From positions 2,480,001 to 2,544,000 of the forward strand of contig NZ_JALRMO010000001.1 in assembly GCF_023276405.1 (NCBI RefSeq): a stretch of 64,000 nt of DNA, in the 5' to 3' direction. The DNA is from Paenibacillus hamazuiensis. GTDB taxonomy: Bacteria; Bacillota; Bacilli; Paenibacillales; NBRC-103111. Of this stretch, positions 1 through 7,971 are shown one piece after another. Positions within the stretch are counted from its first letter, which is position 1, and every line of letters begins with the position of its first letter. The notes under the pieces were generated by a model. That model worked only from the letters and a program-made list of their open reading frames with translations. It did no database searches and was not told the DNA's origin. Both the position numbers and the translations under genes were made by a program.

Positions 1-804
1 TCGCCGGCGCTCATACACGAAGGAAGAGATGCCATATTCCTCCGTCTCCGGCGTATGGTGCTCCTTCTCCAGCTCTTGCATCCAACCGGCGGACGTACTT
101 GCTTCGTCGAAATCAAACAATCCGGTATTCAAGATGGACTTCGGATCCACTTTGCCGTAGGTTGTACGAATAAGCTTGGCTCTGGGCTGCAGCTTGCGCA
201 AGACCTGCTCCAGTTGCTCCAGCTCTTCCGGGCTCACCATATCGCATTTATTCAGCAGCAGCACGTCGCAAAATTCGATTTGGCTGATCAAGAGATCCAC
301 GACATCGCGCGTATCGTCCTCTCCGGCCGCCTGCTGCCTTTCCAGTAGCGTTTCGCCGGAAGAAAAGTCGTGCCAGAAGCGATAGGCATCGACGACGGTG
401 ACCATACAATCCAATCGGCAGATCTTCGACAGATCAATGCCGTGTTCTTCATCGATATACGTAAAGGTCTGGGCGACCGGAAGCGGCTCGCCGATCCCCG
501 TCGATTCGATCAGGATATAGTCGAAGCGGCCATCCTTCGCCAACTGCTCTACTTCACGCAGCAGATCCTCACGCAGTGTACAGCAAATGCAGCCATTGGA
601 CATTTCCACCAGCTTCTCTTCCGTCCGCGACAACCCGCCTCCTGCCTTGACCAGATCGGCGTCGATATTGACCTCGCTCAAATCGTTGACAATCACCGCA
701 ACCTTAAGCCCTTCGCGATTGTTCAGTACATGGTTTAAGATCGTCGTTTTCCCGGCCCCCAGATACCCGCTAAGGACGGTAACAGGGATTTTATGTTCGT
801 TCAT
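1..804 (-). CDS. zagA: Zinc-starvation GTPase metallochaperone, COG0523 (3' end beyond window)
   Basis: This is a G3E-family GTPase of the YciC/ZagA type, thought to deliver zinc to client proteins when zinc is scarce. It opens with a Walker A motif GYLGAGKTT a few residues after the start. The metal-binding CxCC motif follows in the context [13 protein letters not shown], and the NKCD base-specificity motif comes later. The visible protein reads very like Bacillus YciC, including the [14 protein letters not shown] stretch, and the C-terminal domain lies outside the window. The start at 804 has a good ribosome site (AAGGAG, 813-818). It sits 40 nt downstream of zur with no terminator between them, so both are probably read from the Zur-boxed promoter near 1364. 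Family assignment is firm; the zinc role is inferred from family and neighbours. Confidence 0.9.
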   Translation of the reverse strand, partial: MNEHKIPVTVLSGYLGAGKTTILNHVLNNREGLKVAVIVNDLSEVNIDADLVKAGGGLSRTEEKLVEMSNGCICCTLREDLLREVEQLAKDGRFDYILIESTGIGEPLPVAQTFTYIDEEHGIDLSKICRLDCMVTVVDAYRFWHDFSSGETLLERQQAAGEDDTRDVVDLLISQIEFCDVLLLNKCDMVSPEELEQLEQVLRKLQPRAKLIRTTYGKVDPKSILNTGLFDFDEASTSAGWMQELEKEHHTPETEEYGISSFVYERRR

Positions 805-844
805 TGGATTAACTCCTTCTGAGTTGGAATGAATAATATGCAAA

Positions 845-1324
845 CTACTCGTTGCAAGAAGAACAATGTCCGTACACATCGAATCTATATTGCATCGGTT
901 TAAAATGATCCGGCAGCTGTGCCGTCAGCTGGGTCGGTTCGAAATGCATGGATATGATTTTCTCGCAGCGTACGCAAATCAGATGATAGTGCTCTTGCTG
1001 TGCATGGATACAGCTCATTTTGAACTTCACGCAATCGTCGTAAACGAATTGTTCAATGAAGCCGAGCTCCTTGAACAATCGAATGTTCCGATAAACGGTA
1101 TCATAACTGATACCCGGATAAATTTTGGCCAGATCGTAATAAACATCCATCGCGGAAACAAAACCGGGAGCCTCAAGAAAAAACAGCAACGTCTGTTTAC
1201 GCTGCTTGGTAATACGCGCCCCGTATGCTGTCAGGCGGTGAATCATCGCATTCAGTCGCTCCAGGTCTGCAGCTTGCAAAGCTCTCCGGTTTTTCCGATT
1301 GGAGGCAGGCGAAGTTTCCGGCAT
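845..1324 (-). CDS. zur: Fur-family zinc uptake regulator Zur
   Basis: A 159-residue Fur-family repressor with a winged-helix N-terminal half (about residues 25-95, including the ISYDTVYRN recognition region) and a C-terminal dimerisation domain. It keeps both structural-zinc cysteine pairs, CVRC at 117-120 and CSSC at 154-157, and the histidine-containing stretch EHYHLIC. Embedding among znuABC and four COG0523 GTPases makes Zur much more likely than Fur or PerR. An upstream in-frame ATG at 1354 exists, but the start at 1324 is preferred because AGGAGG (1332-1337) precedes it at normal spacing. A Zur-like box at 1364-1378 lies just upstream, suggesting autoregulation. Confidence 0.9.
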   Translation of the reverse strand: MPETSPASNRKNRRALQAADLERLNAMIHRLTAYGARITKQRKQTLLFFLEAPGFVSAMDVYYDLAKIYPGISYDTVYRNIRLFKELGFIEQFVYDDCVKFKMSCIHAQQEHYHLICVRCEKIISMHFEPTQLTAQLPDHFKPMQYRFDVYGHCSSCNE

Positions 1325-1363
1325 AAGTAATCCTCCTCGCTGTTCGCACATCATCTTGGTTAT

Positions 1364-1378
1364 GTGTAACTATTACGA
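1364..1378 (-). promoter_or_regulatory. Zur-like box upstream of zur-zagA
   Basis: On the minus strand this reads TCGTAATAGTTACAC. It is an imperfect match to the Bacillus Zur consensus TCGTAATNATTACGA, with the left half-site intact. It lies about 40 nt upstream of the chosen zur start, so it suggests feedback control of zur and the gene behind it. It is weaker than the three boxes further along the window. Confidence 0.5.
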
Positions 1379-1407
1379 ATAAAGACGATGCCGAAGGTAA
1401 GTTCAGT

Positions 1408-2379
1408 TTATTTTACTGAGGATGCTGTTATTTGCTCAACCGCCAGACGCAGCTGCTCCTTATCGATGTGCTCCCCAATGAATACGGCGACCAGCTGTAC
1501 GGTTTGCTGCGGAGTTATTTTGACAATCTCCAGCTCCCGATACGCATACTGGAACAAATAAAGGTCCTTACTATCGGTGAACTGCACGATCCCTTTCGCC
1601 CGATAAACCTCTTTCGGCAGCCTGCTGATCAGTTTCTCAAACTTCACTTGATCGACCGCTTCCTGAAAAAAATGCGTATAGGCCATCACATGATTATGGG
1701 TATGATGATGATGCCCGCCATGTGGTTCATGCGAATGTCCGTCGGCTTTCTTAGGGCCGGTATCCGCGCCTTTGCCGTCCAATTCGAACAACTTCTCCAT
1801 GTTCACTTGACACCGAATCGTTTCTACAGCCGTTGTCTGCGGATTCAATATGTGGAGGCGATCTTTCACCTCCCGGATATGCTCCAAGGTAAGCAAATCC
1901 GTTTTATTCAGCAGAAGCAGATCGGCACAGCGAATTTGTTCTTCCATCAGCCGCAGCGTCTTGCCTCTCTCCCCTTGAGAAAGCTCTAGAAAATGCGGGG
2001 AAGAGACTACCGTGACGACAAGGCGCAGCTCGATACCAACGATCAGCGATGCATTCGTAATCCCCTCGAGCAGCTCGAGCGGATTGGCAACGCCGGTCGA
2101 TTCTATAATCATGACATCCGGTTTATCCTTATGGTAGATTTCAAGCAATGACGTGCTCAAATCTTCGCGAATGGAGCAGCAAATGCAGCCGCTGAGCAAT
2201 TCCGCCATCGGTACGTCGTCATCGACAAGAGTACCATCCAGATTTACGTCGCCGATCTCGTTCATAATCACGGCAGGACGAGCCCCTCGTCGTTTCAGAT
2301 AGTCCAACATGCCCGTCAGTAAGGTTGTTTTACCGCTCCCCAAAAATCCCGAGAGGACATATACCGGTATAGTTTCCAA
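1408..2379 (-). CDS. CobW/COG0523 GTPase with His-rich linker
   Basis: A 323-residue G3E GTPase. Walker A GFLGSGKTT lies at about 11-19, the metal-binding CICC at 65-68, and an NKTD motif near the middle. A histidine-rich linker (about 213-230, with runs such as HGGHHHHTHNH) leads into the CobW C-terminal domain. Such histidine stretches are usual in zinc-handling members. The start has a strong AAGGAGGGG site. The gene follows znuA in the same direction with about 110 nt between them and is probably the last gene of a znuCBA transcript. It likely hands zinc to apo-enzymes once ZnuABC has imported it; the client is unknown. Confidence 0.88.
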   Translation of the reverse strand: METIPVYVLSGFLGSGKTTLLTGMLDYLKRRGARPAVIMNEIGDVNLDGTLVDDDVPMAELLSGCICCSIREDLSTSLLEIYHKDKPDVMIIESTGVANPLELLEGITNASLIVGIELRLVVTVVSSPHFLELSQGERGKTLRLMEEQIRCADLLLLNKTDLLTLEHIREVKDRLHILNPQTTAVETIRCQVNMEKLFELDGKGADTGPKKADGHSHEPHGGHHHHTHNHVMAYTHFFQEAVDQVKFEKLISRLPKEVYRAKGIVQFTDSKDLYLFQYAYRELEIVKITPQQTVQLVAVFIGEHIDKEQLRLAVEQITASSVK

Positions 2380-2488
2380 AAAATAATCCCCTCCTTGCTG
2401 CCATCGAATCGTGACCTTTTAAGCCGGTATGGGAAAGACCAGAGAATCAGCCTCTGTATAACTATTCCCTGGCATTCCGCTGCCCGAA

Positions 2489-3493
2489 CTATTCGTTAAG
2501 CGCCGTCTTTAAGGCGTTCAAATTTTGCTTCATGATGCCGATGTAGTCCAGATTATTCTTTTTGTCATCGTCAGTGAGACCTTCGATAGGGTTCAACACG
2601 GATGATTTCGCTCCGATTTCCTTGGCGACCGTTTGAGCGACCTTCGGATCGACCAGCGTTTCAAAGAAGATCGTTTTGACTTGATGGTCTTTAGCGAATT
2701 TCACAATTTCCGCCATTTTGGCGGCTGCAGGCTCTTCCTCCGGAGACAGCCCGGCGATAGGTACCTGGGTCAGACCGTATCTCTTGGATAGGTAAGCGAA
2801 TGCCGCATGCTGCGTCACAAATTCCTTGCGCTTGACATTGGCGAGACCCTCTTTAAAAGACTTGTCAAGCTCCTGCAGCTTGGCAATATATGCGTCGGCA
2901 TTTTTCTTGTAGTCGTCTTTGTGAGCCGGATCCGCCTTCTCCAAAGCCGCCTCAATCGACTGCACTTCTTTTTGCGCAAGCACCGGATCAAGCCATACGT
3001 GAGGATCCATCACTTTTTCCGGTTCCTTCGCGTCTTTTTTGTCCTCTTTATGATCGTGTCCTTCTTCCTCTTCCTCCGCAATGCCTTCCATCAGCTCAAT
3101 GCCTTTGCTTGCTTCTACCACAGTGACTTTATCTTTATTGATGCTCTTTAACGCGCTATCCACCCAATTCTCAACGCCGGCTCCGTTATACACAAATACG
3201 CTTGCTTCCTGAATTTGTGCCATGTCTTTAGCTGTCGGCTCCCAATCGTGCGGCTCCGCTCCGGCGGGAATCAGCCCGATTACATCTGCATGCTGCCCTG
3301 CTACCTGCTTGCTGAACTCATACATCGGATAAAATGTGGTCACCACTTTTAACCGCTTTTCCGCGTTTGCTCCGGCGGATTTCGTATCTCCACCCGGACT
3401 TGCAGAATTCGCGGGAGACGAGCTGCTGCAACCCCCGAGCACCAGGCTGGATACTGCAGCGAAAACAATGGCATTTTGAATGAATGACTTCAT
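2489..3493 (-). CDS. znuA: Zinc ABC transporter substrate-binding lipoprotein ZnuA
   Basis: A cluster A-I (SBP_bac_9) metal-binding lipoprotein of 334 residues that would capture extracellular zinc for ZnuBC. The signal peptide ends in a lipobox LGGC with the lipidated cysteine at residue 22. Probable zinc ligands are the histidine in AEPHDWEP, the histidine in DPHVWLDP, the histidine in THQAAFAYL-like context near residue 225, and an acidic residue near the C terminus. Between the first two ligands lies a charged histidine-containing loop (around EEEGHDHKEDKK) typical of zinc rather than manganese binders. It lies 22 nt downstream of znuB in one transcription unit. Confidence 0.93.
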   Translation of the reverse strand: MKSFIQNAIVFAAVSSLVLGGCSSSSPANSASPGGDTKSAGANAEKRLKVVTTFYPMYEFSKQVAGQHADVIGLIPAGAEPHDWEPTAKDMAQIQEASVFVYNGAGVENWVDSALKSINKDKVTVVEASKGIELMEGIAEEEEEGHDHKEDKKDAKEPEKVMDPHVWLDPVLAQKEVQSIEAALEKADPAHKDDYKKNADAYIAKLQELDKSFKEGLANVKRKEFVTQHAAFAYLSKRYGLTQVPIAGLSPEEEPAAAKMAEIVKFAKDHQVKTIFFETLVDPKVAQTVAKEIGAKSSVLNPIEGLTDDDKKNNLDYIGIMKQNLNALKTALNE

Positions 3494-3515
3494 AAGAACC
3501 TCCTGAACAATTGTT

Positions 3516-4403
3516 TTATTTATTGCGCAAGCTTAGGGCTTCCGCTTGAAAAACGGTTTCTTTCACTTGGTCTTCCTGCTTTTTGCTTCTTGCTTTGAGA
3601 ATCCGGATCGTCGCTTTTTTCAGCGTAAGTCCGGCAATGAGAAACGATAATAAGATAAGCGCAATCGAGCCGCCGGGCGGTGTGCTTATCTTGTACGATA
3701 CGGCTATACCCGAAATGACCCCGGTAACGCCTACGACCATCGCGATGAGAATCGCCGCGGAAAAGCTGGGAGCAATGCGGATCGCCAGCGCCGCCGGCAA
3801 AATAATAAGCGCCGACACAAGCAGAACGCCGACGACCGGCATGGCGGCAGCGACAATCATTCCCGTCAGCACGCTGAATGACAGCGAGATCCACTTCACG
3901 GGAAGTCCGCTTGTGACCGCCGTATCTTCATCGAAGATCATTTGGTACAAAGGCCGGCGAAGAAAGAAAAAATAAACAGCCGTCAGTAAAGCCACACCGA
4001 GCATCATCCAAAGCTGCTCCGAGCTTACGGCAACAACGGATCCGAACAAATAAGCGGTGAATCCCTTGTTAATGCTTTGGTTAAGACTCATCAGCACAAC
4101 GGCTGTCGACAATCCGCCGATCATGATAATGGCAATCGACATCTCGCTGTAAGCGCGGAACGATCGCCTGGCCACCTCAATGGCGACGCCGCCGAGTGCG
4201 GCAACCAGGAATCCCGTCACGGACGGATTCCATTTCAAGATGGCGCCAAGCGCGACGCCGGCCAGCGACACGTGAGAAAGCGTATCGGCCATTAGAGCCT
4301 GACGCCTCAGCATCAAGTACACTCCCAGCACGGATGCGATGAGTGCGACTATTCCACCGGCACAAAATGCCCGCTGCATGAAGTCGTAGTGCAGCATTTC
4401 CAT
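3516..4403 (-). CDS. znuB: Zinc ABC transporter permease ZnuB
   Basis: A 295-residue polytopic permease of the ABC-3 family that would form the membrane channel of the zinc importer. Eight or more hydrophobic segments are visible, and the region around DTLSHVSLAGVALG is the usual family signature near the first cytoplasmic loop. The start at 4403 is preceded by AAAGGAG at about 8 nt. It overlaps the end of the ATPase gene by 55 nt, implying translational coupling. The C-terminal tail is charged and cytosolic. Symbol given by family and by its ZnuA and ZnuC neighbours. Confidence 0.92.
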   Translation of the reverse strand: MEMLHYDFMQRAFCAGGIVALIASVLGVYLMLRRQALMADTLSHVSLAGVALGAILKWNPSVTGFLVAALGGVAIEVARRSFRAYSEMSIAIIMIGGLSTAVVLMSLNQSINKGFTAYLFGSVVAVSSEQLWMMLGVALLTAVYFFFLRRPLYQMIFDEDTAVTSGLPVKWISLSFSVLTGMIVAAAMPVVGVLLVSALIILPAALAIRIAPSFSAAILIAMVVGVTGVISGIAVSYKISTPPGGSIALILLSFLIAGLTLKKATIRILKARSKKQEDQVKETVFQAEALSLRNK

Positions 4404-5056
4404 CCGCCATGCTCCTTTCGCTCCAAATGGATGATGCGGTTAAGAAACGGGCGCACTTCCTCCAAGCCGTGCGTTACCATAAGCACCGTCATACCCTTGT
4501 CTTTCACCAGATGCGACATCAATTGATAAAAGCCGGTACGGCTTTCGAGATCCATGCCTGTTGTCGGCTCGTCAAGCACAAGTAAATCCGGCTGTCCGGC
4601 AAGTGCCCGGGCAATGCAAATCCGCTGCTTCTGCCCACCGGACAGCTCTCCGATTTTACGGTGTCGAAGCTCCCACATCCCTACCTGCCGCAAAGCGGTT
4701 TCCGTCCATTCGTAGTCCATCTTGTTCATTCTGCGAAACCATGATCCGGCAGTATGGCGTCCGGAAAGCACAAACTCCATGACCTTGCTGGGAAAACCGC
4801 TGTTGAAAGCGGCAATTTGCTGAGGCACATATCCGATAACGGGCCTCTTGCCTTCCATTCCCTTGCCGTGTAGCCTGATGTTTCCCTGCCATGGCTTAAG
4901 CAGCCCGAGCAGCAGCTTCAGCATGGTCGTTTTGGCCGCGCCATTCGGCCCGGTAATCGCTACAAACTCTCCGGACAAAATATGTATGTTCACATCTTCC
5001 AGACAAGGCGTGTCGGAGTAGCCGAACATCACATCCTCCATAGACGCTACAATCAT
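4349..5056 (-). CDS. znuC: Zinc ABC transporter ATP-binding protein ZnuC
   Basis: A 235-residue ABC ATPase that energises zinc import. Its Walker A reads GPNGAAKTT at 36-44, with alanine where the canonical motif has glycine before the lysine. From memory, this variant occurs in other Firmicutes zinc ATPases. The ABC signature LSGGQKQR and Walker B LLVLDEPT are intact, so the protein should be active. It is the first gene of the znuC-znuB-znuA-GTPase set, and a Zur-like box lies about 50 nt upstream at 5103-5117. The C terminus extends over the start of znuB. Confidence 0.92.
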   Translation of the reverse strand: MIVASMEDVMFGYSDTPCLEDVNIHILSGEFVAITGPNGAAKTTMLKLLLGLLKPWQGNIRLHGKGMEGKRPVIGYVPQQIAAFNSGFPSKVMEFVLSGRHTAGSWFRRMNKMDYEWTETALRQVGMWELRHRKIGELSGGQKQRICIARALAGQPDLLVLDEPTTGMDLESRTGFYQLMSHLVKDKGMTVLMVTHGLEEVRPFLNRIIHLERKEHGGWKCCTTTSCSGHFVPVE

Positions 5057-5102
5057 ACGGTTCTTCCCTTCTTTCGGAGTAAAAATGACAAACCTTATGT
5101 TA

Positions 5103-5117
5103 TAGTAATCATTACGA
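5103..5117 (-). promoter_or_regulatory. Zur-like box, znuC side of divergent promoter region
   Basis: Plus-strand sequence TAGTAATCATTACGA is a 7-1-7 inverted repeat with one mismatched pair, close to the Bacillus Zur operator. A TATAAC-like -10 for the leftward znuC transcript overlaps its edge at 5099-5104, so a bound repressor would block RNA polymerase. A weaker, related AT-rich palindrome (AGTAAAAATTACT) lies between this box and the next at 5128-5140. Confidence 0.75.
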
Positions 5118-5156
5118 TTTGTAAATAGTAAAAATTACTTTTATCCAAAATTTTAT

Positions 5157-5171
5157 TTGTAATCATTACGA
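5157..5171 (+). promoter_or_regulatory. Zur-like box, GTPase side of divergent promoter region
   Basis: TTGTAATCATTACGA, a near-perfect 7-1-7 inverted repeat. A TATAAT -10 hexamer follows at 5183-5188, which places this box over the -35 region of the rightward promoter of the GTPase gene at 5234. The two boxes, 54 bp apart, give each divergent transcript its own operator. Confidence 0.78.
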
Positions 5172-5233
5172 ATATGACCTAATATAATAGGGCAGTGTCA
5201 AGCCATCTATATATTGAGAAAAGGAGAATCCAT

Positions 5234-6247
5234 ATGAGCGGAATCCCCGTTTTTATTTTAAGCGGCTTTCTGGGCAGCGGCAAAACGACACTTCTTCTTC
5301 GATTGCTCGATCGGGCCAAGCGGAAGAACCTTCGAGCTGCCGTTCTGATGAACGAGCTGGGACGTATGGATATTGACGGTCATCTTATTTCCGAACATAT
5401 GCCGGGACTCTCTCTGGAAAAGTTGCTCGACGGCTGTATTTGCTGCGACAAAAAAAGCGAAGTCGCGAGCAGCATGGAATTGCTTCTGCAAAATAACCCG
5501 GACGTCGTTTTCGTCGAGTTGACCGGCGTGGCCAATCCGGAGGAAGTAGCCGATTGTCTTGCCGAACCGCAGCTGATGGACCGAACGAAGCTGAAAATGG
5601 TCATCACGGTCATCGATGCGGAATATGTGCTGGACTACAACAGCATTTTTGCCGCAGACCGGGAGCTCGTCCGGACGCTCAGAAGGCAGATCGAGGTAGC
5701 CGACCTGCTGCTCGTCAATAAATGCGATCTCGTTTCCAAACATCATCTCATGAAGGTCGGCAGCAGCATCCGCAAATATAACTCAGCTGCCCCAATGCAT
5801 TTTACCGTACAAAACGACATCGATCTGCAAGCACTGTTGCACGGAATCGAGCCGGCCGTCACCGGGCCTGCAGCTCCGAAAGTCACGTTCAAGGCGCTGA
5901 AAACCGTTCATTCCGCTCCTCACAATCATGATGATCACCAACAGCACAAGAACCATGAACGTTCCCACTCCCGTCTGCAAACCGTTACTCTCCCCTGCCC
6001 TGCCGACCGGTCGACAGATCCAAAGCGGATCGATCTTTTTCTGAAGAAATCCGAGGATCGCATACTTAGAGCAAAAGGATATTTTCATCTGCAGCCGAAT
6101 ACGGATACGCATCTAATGCAATATGCGGGGAAAAAAGCAAATTGGCAGCCTGCCGCCTATTTCGGCCAGCCTTACCTGGTCGTCATCGGCATCGATATGG
6201 ATACCGAGAAGCTGAAGGACAACTGGTTGAGGTTGTGGGAACAATGA
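5234..6247 (+). CDS. CobW/COG0523 GTPase with His-rich linker
   Basis: A 337-residue G3E GTPase with Walker A GFLGSGKTT near residue 11, the CxCC motif in LLDGCICCDKKSE, and an NKCD motif. A histidine-rich linker near residue 225 (fragments such as HNHDDHQQHKNHE) precedes a CobW_C domain. The start at 5234 is chosen over an in-frame ATG at 5195 because AAGGAG (5221-5226) fits it and the protein then begins MSGIPVFIL like its paralogues. It is divergent from znuC and carries its own Zur-like box. Function as a zinc chaperone is inferred; the sequence after CICC is less conserved than in the other three copies. Confidence 0.85.
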   Translation: MSGIPVFILSGFLGSGKTTLLLRLLDRAKRKNLRAAVLMNELGRMDIDGHLISEHMPGLSLEKLLDGCICCDKKSEVASSMELLLQNNPDVVFVELTGVANPEEVADCLAEPQLMDRTKLKMVITVIDAEYVLDYNSIFAADRELVRTLRRQIEVADLLLVNKCDLVSKHHLMKVGSSIRKYNSAAPMHFTVQNDIDLQALLHGIEPAVTGPAAPKVTFKALKTVHSAPHNHDDHQQHKNHERSHSRLQTVTLPCPADRSTDPKRIDLFLKKSEDRILRAKGYFHLQPNTDTHLMQYAGKKANWQPAAYFGQPYLVVIGIDMDTEKLKDNWLRLWEQ

Positions 6248-6271
6248 CGCGCATCCATTCACGATCCCCAT

Positions 6272-6300
6272 TTGACATGCCAGTCCGACAACGATATACT
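6272..6300 (+). promoter_or_regulatory. SigA-type promoter of the GTPase-moaB unit
   Basis: TTGACA at 6272-6277 and TATACT at 6295-6300 are separated by exactly 17 nt, close to the ideal vegetative promoter. The transcription start would fall at about 6306-6308, inside the perfect Zur-like palindrome that follows. Confidence 0.75.
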
Positions 6301-6306
6301 CATTAT

Positions 6307-6321
6307 TAGTAATTATTACTA
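6307..6321 (+). promoter_or_regulatory. Perfect palindromic Zur-like box
   Basis: TAGTAATTATTACTA is a perfect 7-1-7 inverted repeat covering the expected transcription start. It matches the Zur operator core although the outer bases are TA rather than TC. Its position suggests tight repression of the GTPase and moaB genes under zinc sufficiency. Confidence 0.75.
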
Positions 6322-6339
6322 TTAAAGGAGCGATATTCA

Positions 6340-7332
6340 ATGACTACGTCTGATCCACGCATACCTGTCACTGTTCTGACCGGGTTTCTCGGCGCAGGGA
6401 AAACGACTCTGCTCAATCACGTGCTTACGGCCGAGCATGGTCAAAAAATCGCCGTCATCGTCAATGAATTCGGTGAGGTTGGCATCGACAACCAGCTCGT
6501 TGTCGGCGCGGACGAAGAGATTTTTGAAATGAACAACGGCTGCATTTGCTGCACAGTAAGGGGCGACTTGATCCGTATTTTGGGAGAACTGATGGATGCG
6601 AAACGCGGAATCGGCGATCGCAAAGCGGATTTTGACCGCGTTTTGATCGAAACGACAGGTCTTGCCGATCCGGCGCCGGTGGCACAAACGTTTTTTGTCG
6701 ATGAGGAAATGGCGGAGTTTTACCGTCTTGATGCTATCGTTACGGTCGTCGACGCCCGCCATGCCGGCCAGCATCTGGATGAAGGCCATGAAGCCCAAGA
6801 GCAAGTGGCTTTCGCCGACGTCATGCTGCTGAACAAAGTCGACCTTGCTTCCGAAGATGAGCTGAAGCAGCTCGAAAGCCGTTTACGGTCCATGAATCCG
6901 ACAGCCAAAATATACCGTACGGAGCGTTCGAACATAGACATAAACAAGGTGCTCGGCATCAACGCTTTCGATTTGCAGCAAAAGCTTGAGCTTGAGCCCG
7001 GCTTCCTTGAAGAAGAGGACCACGACCATGACGATGATGTAGCGTCCATTGTTTTACAGGAAGAACGCCCTCTCGATCTGAACAAGCTGGAGAGATTTTT
7101 GGGCGTTTGGCTCTCCGAGCACGGTGTTGATACGTTCCGTTATAAAGGGGTTTTGAACATTAAAGGCGTGAAACAGCGGGTCGTTTTCCAAGGCATACAT
7201 ATGCTGTTCGACTCAACGGCGGATCGGGAGTGGAAACCGGAGGAAGCTCGGCGCAGCGAGTTCGTTGTCATTGGCCGCAATTTGGATGAAGCCTGGTTTA
7301 AGGAACAGTTCGCCGCCTGCGTCGCCGTATGA
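6340..7332 (+). CDS. CobW/COG0523 GTPase
   Basis: A 330-residue G3E GTPase, the most canonical of the four in the window. Walker A is GFLGAGKTT, the metal motif is in MNNGCICCTVRGDL, and the guanine motif is NKVD. It ends in a complete CobW_C domain. It has only a short acidic-histidine linker (EEEDHDHDDDV) rather than a long His-rich one. AAAGGAG at 6324-6330 sets the start. The stop overlaps the start of the next gene by 4 nt, so the two products are translationally coupled. Likely a zinc-allocating chaperone; a link to the MoaB-like neighbour is suggested by coupling only. Confidence 0.9.
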   Translation: MTTSDPRIPVTVLTGFLGAGKTTLLNHVLTAEHGQKIAVIVNEFGEVGIDNQLVVGADEEIFEMNNGCICCTVRGDLIRILGELMDAKRGIGDRKADFDRVLIETTGLADPAPVAQTFFVDEEMAEFYRLDAIVTVVDARHAGQHLDEGHEAQEQVAFADVMLLNKVDLASEDELKQLESRLRSMNPTAKIYRTERSNIDINKVLGINAFDLQQKLELEPGFLEEEDHDHDDDVASIVLQEERPLDLNKLERFLGVWLSEHGVDTFRYKGVLNIKGVKQRVVFQGIHMLFDSTADREWKPEEARRSEFVVIGRNLDEAWFKEQFAACVAV

Positions 7333-7853
7333 TCGCATCCTCTATCGAACAGCACCGTAAGGAAGCACCGCCCACCGTTCGCTGCTTGATTGTTACCGTC
7401 TCGGATACGAGGACGCTGGAAACGGATAAAAGCGGTCAACTGATGCGCGAACTCCTTGAAGCTGAGGGATACGTTATAGTCGGCCGCCATATCGTCAAAG
7501 ACGATTACGCCGGCATCCAGCAGCTCCTTCGTCAGGCGGGAGACGATCCGCAGGTGGAAGCCGTACTGCTGAACGGCGGTACCGGTATTGCCAAGCGGGA
7601 TACGACCTACGAGGCTGTTCGCGATGTGCTTGACAAAGAGCTGCAAGGCTTCGGCGAAATATTCCGCTTTCTAAGCTATACCGAGGACATCGGACCTGCC
7701 GCCATTCTGAGCCGCGCGGTCGCAGGCGTATATCGGGATAAGGCGATTTTTTCCATGCCAGGCTCTTCAGGGGCCGTTAAGCTGGCGCTAACGAAAATCA
7801 TCATTCCGGAATTGAAGCATGTTATGCGCGAAATCTATAAAGATGTAACTTGA
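7329..7853 (+). CDS. moaB: MoaB/MogA-family molybdenum cofactor protein
   Basis: A 174-residue MoaB-like protein. The family adenylylates molybdopterin or otherwise acts late in molybdenum cofactor synthesis. The MPT-binding signature regions are present: LNGGTGIAKRDTTYE around residue 95 and IFSMPGSSGAVKLAL near residue 145. It starts inside the stop codon of the upstream GTPase gene and is followed at once by a terminator, so it forms a two-gene zinc-boxed operon. Placement in a zinc regulon is odd because MoaB is not known to use zinc. Confidence 0.88.
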   Translation: MIASSIEQHRKEAPPTVRCLIVTVSDTRTLETDKSGQLMRELLEAEGYVIVGRHIVKDDYAGIQQLLRQAGDDPQVEAVLLNGGTGIAKRDTTYEAVRDVLDKELQGFGEIFRFLSYTEDIGPAAILSRAVAGVYRDKAIFSMPGSSGAVKLALTKIIIPELKHVMREIYKDVT

Positions 7854-7882
7854 AAGCAGTAGCGATACTGCTTTTTCTTTTT
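7854..7882 (+). terminator. Rho-independent terminator after moaB
   Basis: AAAGCAGTA and TACTGCTTT flank a four-base loop and are followed by a T-rich run. It starts directly after the moaB stop codon. Confidence 0.8.
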
Positions 7883-7971
7883 GGGAGAAAGCTTTTATTA
7901 GATTTTAAGGTAACTTTCAGATTTATCTGCTAACATGTAAAACAAGCGTTTTTCTTGGGAGGCTTTACGTT

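Noticed and set aside
7883-7971. Zur box before the YcgR-type permease
   Set aside because: Only scattered GTAA/TTA pieces, no 7-1-7 inverted repeat comparable with the boxes at 5103, 5157 and 6307.
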